The notes below the pieces were generated by a model. The model had not been told where the DNA came from. It did no database searches and saw only the letters and a program-made list of their open reading frames with translations. A stretch of DNA of 64,000 nucleotides from Arcicella rosea (GTDB lineage Bacteria > Bacteroidota > Bacteroidia > Cytophagales > Spirosomataceae): contig NZ_JACHKT010000005.1 in NCBI RefSeq assembly GCF_014204325.1, forward strand, positions 124,001 to 188,000, written 5' to 3'. A program made the translations under genes and the position numbers. Shown here in pieces: positions 1 to 8,336 of the stretch (position 1 is its first letter; each line of letters begins with the position of its first letter).

Positions 1-92
1 TCAAACTGAGCTATCAACACAATGACTTGAATCAGCAAAATGTATCTTCCAATAAAAAGATATTTTCATTTGCTTTAAATTATAGTTTTTAA
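1..92 (+). CDS. C-terminus of an outer-membrane beta-barrel protein (5' truncated)
   Basis: An open frame enters from the left edge (first full codon at base 3) and stops at 90-92. The visible 29 residues alternate polar and hydrophobic side chains and end in FALNYSF. A final beta-strand closing with a C-terminal Phe is typical of proteins inserted by the BAM machinery. It lies 51 bp upstream of the export lipoprotein on the same strand, so it is probably the outer-membrane barrel of the polysaccharide locus. That role is inferred from position; too little is visible to name the family. Confidence 0.55.
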   Translation, partial: KLSYQHNDLNQQNVSSNKKIFSFALNYSF

Positions 93-143
93 TCACATAC
101 AATCAATAAGAAAATCTCAAAAATCATCTTCAAATCAAATTTT

Positions 144-983
144 ATGAAGAATTTATTTAGTAAAAAATGTATTTCAAAAGATATAAAGCTATTGCTGATG
201 ATGGCTTTGTCATTATCTTTTTTCACATCTTGTTTAACTACAAAAAATGTAACTTATTTTCAGGGCTCTGACCCTTTAGATACATTACGCTATTCTACTT
301 TAAAAACGATAGCACCACTTATACCCAAAATTCAAACAGATGATATTTTAGCGGTTACAGTGAGTTCATTGAGTGCAGAATCAAATGAGGTTTTTAATTT
401 TCAAAATGTAACGCCATTAATTACTTCAAATTTTCCGGGAGTTACAAGTAATGGAGTAGCAAGAAATCAGCCTTTAGGTTATTTGGTTGATCCTTCAGGA
501 AATATAGAAATGCCCTTGATTGGTAAAGTTCATGTAGCAGGTTTAGCTTTGGAAGAAGCAGGGATTAAGATTAAAGGAGAGTTAGGCAAGTTTTTAAAAG
601 AGCCAACAGCTAACGTACGTTATCTTAACCAAAAATTTACGATATTGGGAGAAGTCAATAGACCAGGAATTTATAATTTGTTAGATAATCATACTTCTTT
701 GCCGGAAGTAATAGGTGTAGCAGGAGACTTAACTATATTTGGAAGAAGAGATAATGTGATGCTAATGAGGACTACCGAGGGGAAAAGAGAGATTATTAAA
801 CTAAATCTTAACTCAAGAGAAGTTTTAGAAACGCCCTATTATTTTATTAGAAGTGGTGACATAATTTATGTAGAACCAACCAAAGGGAAACTTGCTTCCT
901 CTGACAGAACTTTGCAGTTAATCCCTATTGCCACAGGTGTTACAACATCTTTAGTATTATTACTAAATCTACTATTCAAGTAA
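144..983 (+). CDS. Wza/BexD-type polysaccharide export outer-membrane lipoprotein
   Basis: 279 aa. A lipoprotein signal with lipobox FTSC puts the modified cysteine at residue 30, after an unusually long basic n-region. A polysaccharide-export domain (about residues 55-155) is followed by an SLBB-type domain (about 160-215, around ILGEVNRPGIY). The last 20 residues form a hydrophobic helix (LIPIATGVTTSLVLLLNLLF), as expected for the Wza-like helix that crosses the outer membrane. The family forms the exit channel for capsule/EPS together with the Wzc co-polymerase, which is encoded 40 bp downstream. The family call is firm; the polymer exported is unknown. Confidence 0.9.
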   Translation: MKNLFSKKCISKDIKLLLMMALSLSFFTSCLTTKNVTYFQGSDPLDTLRYSTLKTIAPLIPKIQTDDILAVTVSSLSAESNEVFNFQNVTPLITSNFPGVTSNGVARNQPLGYLVDPSGNIEMPLIGKVHVAGLALEEAGIKIKGELGKFLKEPTANVRYLNQKFTILGEVNRPGIYNLLDNHTSLPEVIGVAGDLTIFGRRDNVMLMRTTEGKREIIKLNLNSREVLETPYYFIRSGDIIYVEPTKGKLASSDRTLQLIPIATGVTTSLVLLLNLLFK

Positions 984-1023
984 ATTGTTAGAAATTTTTT
1001 TAATTTAATAATTTTAATTAATC

Positions 1024-3417
1024 ATGGCTGAGAATTCTCTTGATTTTGCTGAAAATAATGAAGACAACTTCGATATTAGAAAAGTCTTTTTGATGTATTT
1101 TAGGTATTGGTATTTGTTTGTTATTTCTATCGGAATTACTATTATTGGGGCTTATTTTTATTTACGTTTTACAACGCCTATATATAACGTTAATGCCGTA
1201 CTTTTAATTAAAGATGAAAAAAAGGGTATAGGTGGAAACGATATGTTGAAGGAGCTAGAAATGTTCTCTGGCAATAAGATTGTAGAAAATGAGATGGAGG
1301 TGTTAAAATCTCGTACTCTAATTACTAAAGTGGTTGATGATTTGAACCTTACCGTTGCCTATTTTCAAAAAGGCAAAATTCGTTCATATGATGAAATTTA
1401 TAAATCTTCACCGATTTGGGTACAACATGGTGAATTAAATGAAATAGCATTTAAAGAACCGTTGTTTATTCATATTATTAATCAGCAAAAGTTTGAGTTA
1501 AGGAATAATAATGGTGAATTAATGGGGACTTTTGGCTATGGGCAAAATATTAAGAGCAAATATGGAGCCTTTAGGGTATTTATCAATGATTCTTTATATC
1601 GTCATGACGATGACCTTATCAAAATAGCATTTTTGGAAAAAAATTCTTTAATAGAAAATCTTCAAACACAAATTAAAGTAGAATTACTTAACCAAAAAAG
1701 TACTGTTCTTAAACTCTCTTTAGAGAACCCTTTACCATTGAAAGGAAGATCAATTTTATCCAAATTAATTGAATCATATACTTTTTCTGCTTTGACAGAT
1801 AAAAATATGGAAGCGACTGCTACTTTACAATTTATTGATAAACGTTTACGCTTAATTACAGGGGAGTTAGGAGATGTAGAAAAAGATGTAGAGAATTATA
1901 AAAGTTCTGAAGGAATTACAGATTTGAGTGTTGAGGGTAATTTATTCTTGGAAAAAGTCAAAGAAAATGACACAAAACTGAATGAAGTAGATATCAATTT
2001 AAAGGTATTAGATGGCGTAGAAAATTATCTTAAAAGTAGCCAAAGTGGTGTAGCTCCTGCTACTTTAATGGTGAATGATGCAGTATTAATTGGGTTATTG
2101 AGTAAACTCAATGAATTAGAGTTACAAAGGGAAAAGTATGTAAGAACTGTTCAAGCAGATAACCCAATTTTAGGAACAGTCAACACACAAATTGCCAATA
2201 CAAAAGCAGCCATTCGAGAAAGTATTACCAATCAGAAACAAGGCTTACAAGTAACAAGAGCAAGTTTAAAGAGTTTAAATAGTCGTTTCGAGTCATCAAT
2301 ACGTACTATTCCAAAAAAGGAGAGAGAGTTCGTTAATATAAAAAGACAGCAAGGTATCAAGGAAAGTCTTTTCTTAATGCTATTACAGAAAAAAGAGGAG
2401 ACTGCCATTTCTTATGCCTCGACTGTTACAGATAGCCGTTTAGTTGATGAACCTTACAGTAATCCTAATCCTGTAAAACCCAAAAGCAGAATTATTTATA
2501 TTATTGCTATGATTATTGGTTTAATTTTACCAGCAGGCTTAATTAATCTGAAAGAATCCTTTAACGATAAAATTCAATCAAAAACAGAGATTGAAAATGC
2601 TACTGGTATTACTGTATTTGGAGAAATTGGTAAAAAACCAAAAGAAATGAAAGACAATATTGTAGATATGAAAAGTACATCCTTCTTGGCTGAACAATTT
2701 AGAACACTACGTACTAATTTACAATATGCAGCAGGCGGTGTTAATGTAGATGGAAGAGGGAAAGCAATTTTATTGACTTCTTCTATCGGTGGAGAAGGAA
2801 AATCATTTGTCAGTATCAATTTAACTGCTAGTATTGCTTTATTGGATAAAAAAGTAGTGGTACTTGAATTAGATTTACGTAAACCAAAAGTATCTGAATA
2901 TTTAGGGGTATCTCGTGAAATAGGTATTTCTAACTATTTAATTGGTCAAGCTAAGGTAGAGGATATTATCAAGCAAAGTGCATTAAATCCTAATATGTAC
3001 GTTTTGCCTTCTGGTCCAATTCCGCCAAACCCTTCAGAATTATTATCGAATGGCAAAATGGGCATATTAATTGAAGAGCTAAGAAAGCAATTTGATTATG
3101 TGGTGTTAGATACGCCTCCAGTAGGTCTGGTGACAGATTCTACTATTTTAGGTCAATATGTAGATGCTGTCTTTTATTTGATGCGTTATCAACATACCCC
3201 TAAATCCTATCTAAAGGTCTTGAAAGACTTGAAGAGTAAAAACAAATTCAAATCGTTAAATATAATTTTTAATGGAGTTGATTATCGTAACTCTAAAGAG
3301 TATGGATATGGATATGGATATGGATATGGATATGGTTATGGTTATGGCTATGGCTATCATGGAGATACCCAAAAACCAACTTTTTGGACAAAATTAAAGA
3401 ATAATTTTAAAGTCTAG
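1024..3417 (+). CDS. Wzc-type polysaccharide co-polymerase fused to BY-kinase
   Basis: 797 aa inner-membrane tyrosine autokinase controlling chain length and export. A Wzz domain begins with a membrane helix near residues 30-50 and closes with a second one near 490-510 (IIYIIAMIIGLILPAG). Long periplasmic coiled-coil-like segments lie between them. The cytoplasmic BY-kinase has Walker A GGEGKS at 589-594, Walker A' around VVVLELDLRKPK, and Walker B VVLDTPP around 693-699. The C-terminus carries an extreme tyrosine cluster: ten Tyr alternating with Gly at residues 760-778. BY-kinases autophosphorylate such clusters. The matching PHP phosphatase lies at 29355-30095. Confidence 0.93.
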   Translation: MAENSLDFAENNEDNFDIRKVFLMYFRYWYLFVISIGITIIGAYFYLRFTTPIYNVNAVLLIKDEKKGIGGNDMLKELEMFSGNKIVENEMEVLKSRTLITKVVDDLNLTVAYFQKGKIRSYDEIYKSSPIWVQHGELNEIAFKEPLFIHIINQQKFELRNNNGELMGTFGYGQNIKSKYGAFRVFINDSLYRHDDDLIKIAFLEKNSLIENLQTQIKVELLNQKSTVLKLSLENPLPLKGRSILSKLIESYTFSALTDKNMEATATLQFIDKRLRLITGELGDVEKDVENYKSSEGITDLSVEGNLFLEKVKENDTKLNEVDINLKVLDGVENYLKSSQSGVAPATLMVNDAVLIGLLSKLNELELQREKYVRTVQADNPILGTVNTQIANTKAAIRESITNQKQGLQVTRASLKSLNSRFESSIRTIPKKEREFVNIKRQQGIKESLFLMLLQKKEETAISYASTVTDSRLVDEPYSNPNPVKPKSRIIYIIAMIIGLILPAGLINLKESFNDKIQSKTEIENATGITVFGEIGKKPKEMKDNIVDMKSTSFLAEQFRTLRTNLQYAAGGVNVDGRGKAILLTSSIGGEGKSFVSINLTASIALLDKKVVVLELDLRKPKVSEYLGVSREIGISNYLIGQAKVEDIIKQSALNPNMYVLPSGPIPPNPSELLSNGKMGILIEELRKQFDYVVLDTPPVGLVTDSTILGQYVDAVFYLMRYQHTPKSYLKVLKDLKSKNKFKSLNIIFNGVDYRNSKEYGYGYGYGYGYGYGYGYGYHGDTQKPTFWTKLKNNFKV
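3301..3357 (+). repeat. In-frame TATGGN hexanucleotide repeat encoding a Tyr-Gly tail
   Basis: Nine consecutive TATGGN hexamers (five TATGGA, two TATGGT, two TATGGC) plus a final TAT, inside the BY-kinase gene. The unit is two codons, so gain or loss of units by slippage would change the number of phosphorylatable tyrosines without a frameshift. The synonymous drift from GGA to GGT to GGC towards the 3' end suggests the tract is kept for its protein sequence. Confidence 0.95.
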
Positions 3418-3467
3418 AAGTTTACCTGTAATCAAGAAATACCTCCCCAAAAAAATTAAAATTTAAG

Positions 3468-4127
3468 ATGAAAATTACCGCTGTTATTCCTGTTAGGATA
3501 GGCTCCCAAAGGGTTAAAAATAAGAATTTAAAGCCTTTTGGCGATACTACGTTGTTAGCATTAAAAATTGATAACCTTCTAAAAGTTAAAGGTATTTCTG
3601 AAATTATAGTTAATACGGATTCTGAAGAAGCTATAGAGTTGGCTAAATTTAAAGGAGTTGCCTTCCATAGGAGAGAAGATTACTTTGCATCTTCCCAATG
3701 CACGAATAGTGAGTTTTTACAACATCTTGGGCTGGTAACAGAAACAGATATTTTTGCATATTGCCCTTGTACAACTCCTTTTATTAAACCGTCAACTATT
3801 CAAGAAGCAATAGATTTATTTCTTTTGAGTAATGAACATGATTGTTTAGCTACAGTATCTACAGTAAAAGAATTCTTATGGTTAGATGGTAATCCTATAA
3901 ATTATGAAAGAGATAAGCAACCCAATAGTCAGAATTTACCTAATATTTATGCCTTGAATTTTGGATTAAATTTAATTTCGAGAGATAACTTGATTAAATA
4001 TAAGAATATAGTAGGTCAAAACCCAATTTTCACAGTTACTAATGAGATTGAAGGTTTAGATATAGACACTCCTTTAGATTTTTTTGTAGCGGAGCAAATT
4101 TATTATAAAGGACAAGATTCATTTTAA
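3468..4127 (+). CDS. Acylneuraminate cytidylyltransferase-like CMP-sugar synthetase
   Basis: 219 aa. The N-terminus IPVRIGSQRVKNKNLKPFG matches the nucleotide-binding signature of the NeuA/KdsB family (IPARxGSxRxxxKN). The family couples a nonulosonic acid (sialic, legionaminic, KDN or KDO type) to CMP from CTP in the cytoplasm. It stands 50 bp after the BY-kinase and 10 bp before a phosphatase, and a NeuB-domain protein follows. That context favours a nonulosonic acid over KDO. The exact sugar cannot be told from sequence. Confidence 0.8.
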   Translation: MKITAVIPVRIGSQRVKNKNLKPFGDTTLLALKIDNLLKVKGISEIIVNTDSEEAIELAKFKGVAFHRREDYFASSQCTNSEFLQHLGLVTETDIFAYCPCTTPFIKPSTIQEAIDLFLLSNEHDCLATVSTVKEFLWLDGNPINYERDKQPNSQNLPNIYALNFGLNLISRDNLIKYKNIVGQNPIFTVTNEIEGLDIDTPLDFFVAEQIYYKGQDSF

Positions 4128-4137
4128 ATGTAAGTGT

Positions 4138-4818
4138 ATGACGATATGTAATCAGATTAAGGAAATTATCATCAATAATTTACCTGAAATTATTTCTCTA
4201 AGGAAAGAAAAGATGCTAAAAGAGGATGGTAGTTATGTTTCTAAAGGAGATTTTTTATGCGAAAAGCTTGTAAAAGATTTTATTGCTTCAGAAATGAGTG
4301 ATTACTTTTTAGTCTCTGAAGAATCTCCTGAAATTAATAATGCTAACTCAAAAAAAGATAAAGTAATTATTTTAGACCCAATAGATGGCACAGAAAATTT
4401 TGTCTCGGGTTTAAAAGAATGGGGTGTCGCTATCTGTATTTATGAAAACGGTGTTCATAAAGAGTCTATGCTAGCTCTTCCAGAATTAAATTGTTATCTA
4501 AAGACAGGAGATATTTTTGAAAAATTTGAATCAAGAATATGTGGGATATCTTCTAGTTTAACGAAAGAAGATATATTAAAACTTGAACCTGGTTTTGAAT
4601 ATAGAATTATCGGTTGTGCAGTATATAATATGTACAATGTAGTAACTGGTTCTTTTTTTAGCTTCGAAAATCCTAAAGGTGCTAAAGTTTGGGATATAAT
4701 ACCAGGTTTAAATTTAGCTTTAGAAAATGGATTATCAGTAACAGTAAATAACACACAATATCATGGAGAACTTCTTGACCCAAATCAGAAATATATTTTC
4801 AAAGTCCAAAACAGATAG
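4138..4818 (+). CDS. Inositol-monophosphatase-fold sugar phosphatase
   Basis: 226 aa, a little shorter than the usual 250-275 aa of the family. It carries the metal-binding signature DPIDGTENF, the upstream Glu pair in VSEES, and the C-terminal WDIIPG motif, so the Mg-dependent active site looks intact. Known relatives act on inositol phosphates, 3'-phosphoadenosine phosphate (CysQ) or sugar phosphates. Lying between a CMP-nonulosonate synthetase and a NeuB domain, it may remove the phosphate from a nonulosonate-9-phosphate, a job done elsewhere by HAD phosphatases. That role is inference. Its 3' end overlaps the next gene by 56 bp. Confidence 0.75.
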   Translation: MTICNQIKEIIINNLPEIISLRKEKMLKEDGSYVSKGDFLCEKLVKDFIASEMSDYFLVSEESPEINNANSKKDKVIILDPIDGTENFVSGLKEWGVAICIYENGVHKESMLALPELNCYLKTGDIFEKFESRICGISSSLTKEDILKLEPGFEYRIIGCAVYNMYNVVTGSFFSFENPKGAKVWDIIPGLNLALENGLSVTVNNTQYHGELLDPNQKYIFKVQNR

Positions 4819-6334
4819 AGTATATATACTCGGAAAAGGTGCTAGTTTAGGTAAAATTGCCAAATCGCAGTTAGAAAATGGTGTTGTCATTAATATTAAT
4901 GACTCAGAAAGATTTTATGCTGGAGATATTGCCTTGGTTCATAGTTTATGGGCATATCAGAGTATTAAAGAAAACGGATTTAAAGCATCTTTGTATATCT
5001 CAGACAAACAGATGCCAGAGTCAGTTAATAGTCTTCAAGTTTCATATTTCCCAGATACTTATGAAACAACTGAAAGCTATTTGTTTTCAGCTCATGGTGA
5101 TGAACTTTTTATATCAGATTTTTTATTCTTGTCAGCTATTAGATTAGGAATCGTAATGGCTAAGGAGCTAAATAAAAAGCTTGATATATACTTTTTAGGC
5201 TTTGATTTTGGCTCTGATTCAAATACAACATTGATTGAAGACTATTCTGGGCATAGTCAACAGTTTAGAGACGCTGTTCTTCGTACTCAAGAGGATACTT
5301 TTGTTAGAATTAAATCATACATAGAAACTGAAGTTCCTTCAATTAACATTCTTCATGTAGGACGTAAACCATATAGTGATATCTCTATTGGTTTATTTAA
5401 TCAAGGTAATTTCACTGATTTTGCTGAACACAAAAGTAATAACGATTTGTATTTAGGGGTGAAAGAGAAAATCTTTGCAGGAATACCAATGGTTGTTGCT
5501 GAATTAACAAATAATCATATAGGTGACGAAAAAAGATTACGTACTATGATTAGAATGGCAAAAGATGAAGGTGCAGATATTATTAAAGTTCAAAGGAGAG
5601 ATGTTGATTCATTTTACAGTGAGTCTGAGCTATCCAAACCATATAAGTCACCATTTGGAAACACTTTAGGTCATTATCGTAGAGCAGTTGAGCTTACAGA
5701 TGATTTGTTTAAGGTATTGATTGATGAATGTAGAAAGAACGAGATTTTTTGGTTTACCTCTGTCTTAGATAAAAACTCTTATGAATATATATTACAATAC
5801 AATCTACCGCTTATCAAACTTCCAAGCACCATTTCTAATCATAGAAATTATTTGAAACATGTGGCAGATACTTTTGATGGAGATATTGTAGTATCTACAG
5901 GTTTTACAGACAAAGAATATGAAGAGTTTGTACTAAATGAATTTACCACAAATAATAGATTACTTTATTTATTACAATGTACTTCCTCTTATCCTGCACC
6001 TCCAGATGCATGTAATATTGCAGTAATTAGACATTATAATGAAATAAGACATGAACGTTTTCCTAATATTATCCCCGGCTATTCTAGTCATGATGTAGGA
6101 GCATTAGCTTCGCAAATGGCAATTAGTGCGGGTGCATTGATGATAGAAAAACATGTTAAGTTAGGGAATTTAGATTGGGTACATTTTGACAGCGTTGCAT
6201 TAGATATTTCTAAAGGTGAATTAAGGCAATTTGTTGAAGAGGTAAAAAAAGCAACAATTATATGTGGTGAAAAGGAGAAAAAAGTACATGCTAAGGAACA
6301 TCACAAATATGTACCTAATGACAAAAGTAATTAA
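4763..6334 (+). CDS. Fusion: GT42/Maf-like domain + NeuB nonulosonate synthase
   Basis: 523 aa. Residues 18-205 form a Rossmann-like domain with YILGKGASL (21-29), ININDSERF (43-51), DIYFLGFDF (141-149) and GHS (163-165). The order and spacing resemble Cst-type GT42 sialyltransferases (GNGPSL, IYLxGIDF, HS) and Maf/DUF115 proteins. Residues 241-505 are a NeuB domain: VAELTNNHIGD, GADIIKVQ, LLQCTSSYPAPPD, PGYSSHDVG, GALMIEKH. The C-terminal SAF (antifreeze-like) domain of standard NeuB is missing. The ATG lies inside the upstream gene, and no later ATG precedes the first domain. The NeuB call is firm; the N-terminal call is by motif only. Confidence 0.8.
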   Translation: MENFLTQIRNIFSKSKTDRVYILGKGASLGKIAKSQLENGVVININDSERFYAGDIALVHSLWAYQSIKENGFKASLYISDKQMPESVNSLQVSYFPDTYETTESYLFSAHGDELFISDFLFLSAIRLGIVMAKELNKKLDIYFLGFDFGSDSNTTLIEDYSGHSQQFRDAVLRTQEDTFVRIKSYIETEVPSINILHVGRKPYSDISIGLFNQGNFTDFAEHKSNNDLYLGVKEKIFAGIPMVVAELTNNHIGDEKRLRTMIRMAKDEGADIIKVQRRDVDSFYSESELSKPYKSPFGNTLGHYRRAVELTDDLFKVLIDECRKNEIFWFTSVLDKNSYEYILQYNLPLIKLPSTISNHRNYLKHVADTFDGDIVVSTGFTDKEYEEFVLNEFTTNNRLLYLLQCTSSYPAPPDACNIAVIRHYNEIRHERFPNIIPGYSSHDVGALASQMAISAGALMIEKHVKLGNLDWVHFDSVALDISKGELRQFVEEVKKATIICGEKEKKVHAKEHHKYVPNDKSN

Positions 6335-6415
6335 ACTTATAGATAATGTATCCTAAACTATTTTGTGATATCTTATCATTCCATAAATCCTAAATATAAT
6401 GTATTTCTCTCTTAC

Positions 6416-7720
6416 ATGAAAAAATTGATATTACTTGTTATTGTTTTATTGTTCAATACGCTTGGTTTTTCAAGTTGTAAAGATGATTTATCCATTTCTT
6501 CTCAAGTTATTATTCCCAAAGATACTGTACTGCTCGAAAAAAATGTTACAAAAGAACAAGCCATTCAATACGGAGATGAATTGATAAAAAAGCAGGTTGC
6601 TATTTCTAAATTTGAGGGAGAAATTTATGCACATGATTCAAAATTGTTGATTGTAGATGGGATTGGTTATTGTGCATATTACGGTAATGATGCAAGTACT
6701 CAGGAGGGAGTTGCTGGGCAAGCCGTAAGACTGTCTGTATTTGATATTGAGAATCCTAGAGATAAAGTAGTGTATGATGTTTTTAAATCAGGGGTAAACT
6801 ATTCTAATGGTATTAAATTCGATGATGAACATCCATGCTATACACCTGTATTGTTTAGAACTAAAGAGGGTTCAATAAGAATACTTAGTAAGGTTTATCA
6901 GAAAGGAGTATCAAAATATTATTACCGAGATTTTGATATAAAAACTAAAAACATTTCTGAACCTAAAATTTGTAAAATAGTTAACGATAACCTTAGTCTA
7001 ATTGATTTTGATATTGTAAATGTAAGAAAGAGTCTTAAAGTTATCTTGGGAGAGAACTACAAGCTTAGTACTGATTTTATGTTTATGACATCCGAACCAG
7101 TTAGGAATGGAGATAGTTTTTTAATAGGACTTACTATTGGCAAGTTTACTGTAAATTGGCAAACAGATGAAGGAACGACTATATTGATGAAAACAGATAA
7201 CGCTGGTCAATCTTTTACTGTGATGGGAGCTCCTGATAGTAGACAAATTGCTACAAAGTATTGTCTCCAATTTGTAGAAGGTGCATTTGACTTAATTGAT
7301 AACAATGGAAAGAATATGCTTCTGATAGGAAGGAATAGTTTAGGGAATATTATGCTCAGTGGAAGTATTGATGGAGGATATACTTTTACTACTCCTTATT
7401 CTTTAAATCAGGCTTGTGGATATAATACCTTGGCTTCTAAACCTAATCTAATAAAATATAACGAGGGGTATCTATCTATCTGGAATACAACAGAAAATGC
7501 AAATAATTACAATTACAGAACAACTTTGGAAATTAGATACGGTAAAGATCCATCAATGTGTGGAAACCCTGTAAAAATTAAATTTAGAAACCAGTTTGGA
7601 TGTCACTATCCATCGTTGTTTAGATATAAAAATAATTTTTATCTTACTTATACAACTGATTCTAGAAGATTTAATAGAAACAGTACAGGTGAAATCTGTT
7701 TTATAAAGTTACCATTTTAA
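6416..7720 (+). CDS. Secreted lipoprotein with Asp-box-like motifs (possible sialidase-fold propeller)
   Basis: 434 aa from the ATG at 6416. The open frame extends upstream to a GTG at 6365, but a clean lipoprotein signal (hydrophobic [15 protein letters not shown], lipobox FSSC) begins only at 6416. Two Asp-box-like turns, TDNAGQSF and SIDGGYTF, lie in the second half, and short repeated beta-rich segments suggest a beta-propeller. No FRIP-type arginine motif is visible, so activity as a sialidase is unproven. Location next to nonulosonate genes makes a glycan-binding or glycan-trimming role plausible. Exact family not recognised. Confidence 0.5.
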   Translation: MKKLILLVIVLLFNTLGFSSCKDDLSISSQVIIPKDTVLLEKNVTKEQAIQYGDELIKKQVAISKFEGEIYAHDSKLLIVDGIGYCAYYGNDASTQEGVAGQAVRLSVFDIENPRDKVVYDVFKSGVNYSNGIKFDDEHPCYTPVLFRTKEGSIRILSKVYQKGVSKYYYRDFDIKTKNISEPKICKIVNDNLSLIDFDIVNVRKSLKVILGENYKLSTDFMFMTSEPVRNGDSFLIGLTIGKFTVNWQTDEGTTILMKTDNAGQSFTVMGAPDSRQIATKYCLQFVEGAFDLIDNNGKNMLLIGRNSLGNIMLSGSIDGGYTFTTPYSLNQACGYNTLASKPNLIKYNEGYLSIWNTTENANNYNYRTTLEIRYGKDPSMCGNPVKIKFRNQFGCHYPSLFRYKNNFYLTYTTDSRRFNRNSTGEICFIKLPF

Positions 7721-7730
7721 AATAAAAAGT

Positions 7731-8315
7731 ATGAAAAAAATCTTATTAATATTAATTCCGATTAGTGCAAGAAAGATAATATTTAACTGGTTATCATCAT
7801 TGGAATGGTTCTTTTTAAATAGTATAATATCTTCTTTTCCTTCTCAAAGAATAAGAATTTGGGTTTTGAATTTGATGGGAGCAAAAATTCCTAAATCAAC
7901 AGCTTTATATGGAGGCAATGAATATAGAAATCCAAAAGGACTTACAATAGGAATGAATACTGCTTTAGGGCATAGAGCTGTTTTGGATGCAAGAATGGGA
8001 CTCGAAATAGGTAATAACGTTTGCTTTGGTACAGAGGTTATGATTTGGTCATTACATCATGATTATAATGATATTGGATTTAAAGGTATTGGAGGAAAGG
8101 TTACAATTTCTGATTATGTATGGTTAGGTTCACGATGTATTATTCTCCCTGGAGTAACTATTGGAGAAGGTGCTGTGGTTGCAGCAGGAGCTGTTGTTAC
8201 AAAAGATGTTGAGCCTTATACAGTAGTAGGTGGTATTCCTGCTAAGAAAATTTCTCTCAGAGAAAGAAAAGAGTATAATTATTCTCCGAATGCTGATAGA
8301 CTTCATTTTGTGTAA
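7731..8315 (+). CDS. Left-handed beta-helix (hexapeptide) O-acetyltransferase
   Basis: 194 aa. Hexapeptide repeats fill residues 60-175 ([39 protein letters not shown]), ending in the [13 protein letters not shown] signature of the maltose/galactoside/WcaF-like acetyltransferase family. Such enzymes move an acetyl group from acetyl-CoA to a sugar hydroxyl or amine. A short hydrophobic N-terminus may tether it to the membrane. It starts 10 bp after the lipoprotein gene, in the same operon. The acceptor is probably a residue of the EPS repeat unit. Confidence 0.85.
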   Translation: MKKILLILIPISARKIIFNWLSSLEWFFLNSIISSFPSQRIRIWVLNLMGAKIPKSTALYGGNEYRNPKGLTIGMNTALGHRAVLDARMGLEIGNNVCFGTEVMIWSLHHDYNDIGFKGIGGKVTISDYVWLGSRCIILPGVTIGEGAVVAAGAVVTKDVEPYTVVGGIPAKKISLRERKEYNYSPNADRLHFV

Positions 8316-8336
8316 AATAACTAATATTTCGATAGA

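Noticed and set aside
3301-3357. Assembly error in the TATGGN repeat
   Set aside because: The repeat stays in frame, has synonymous variants, and lies at the tail expected to be tyrosine-rich in BY-kinases, so it looks genuine.
4878-5147. 89-codon + strand frame inside the NeuB-fusion gene
   Set aside because: It is an out-of-frame shadow of the N-terminal domain; the fusion frame has motif support through the same bases.
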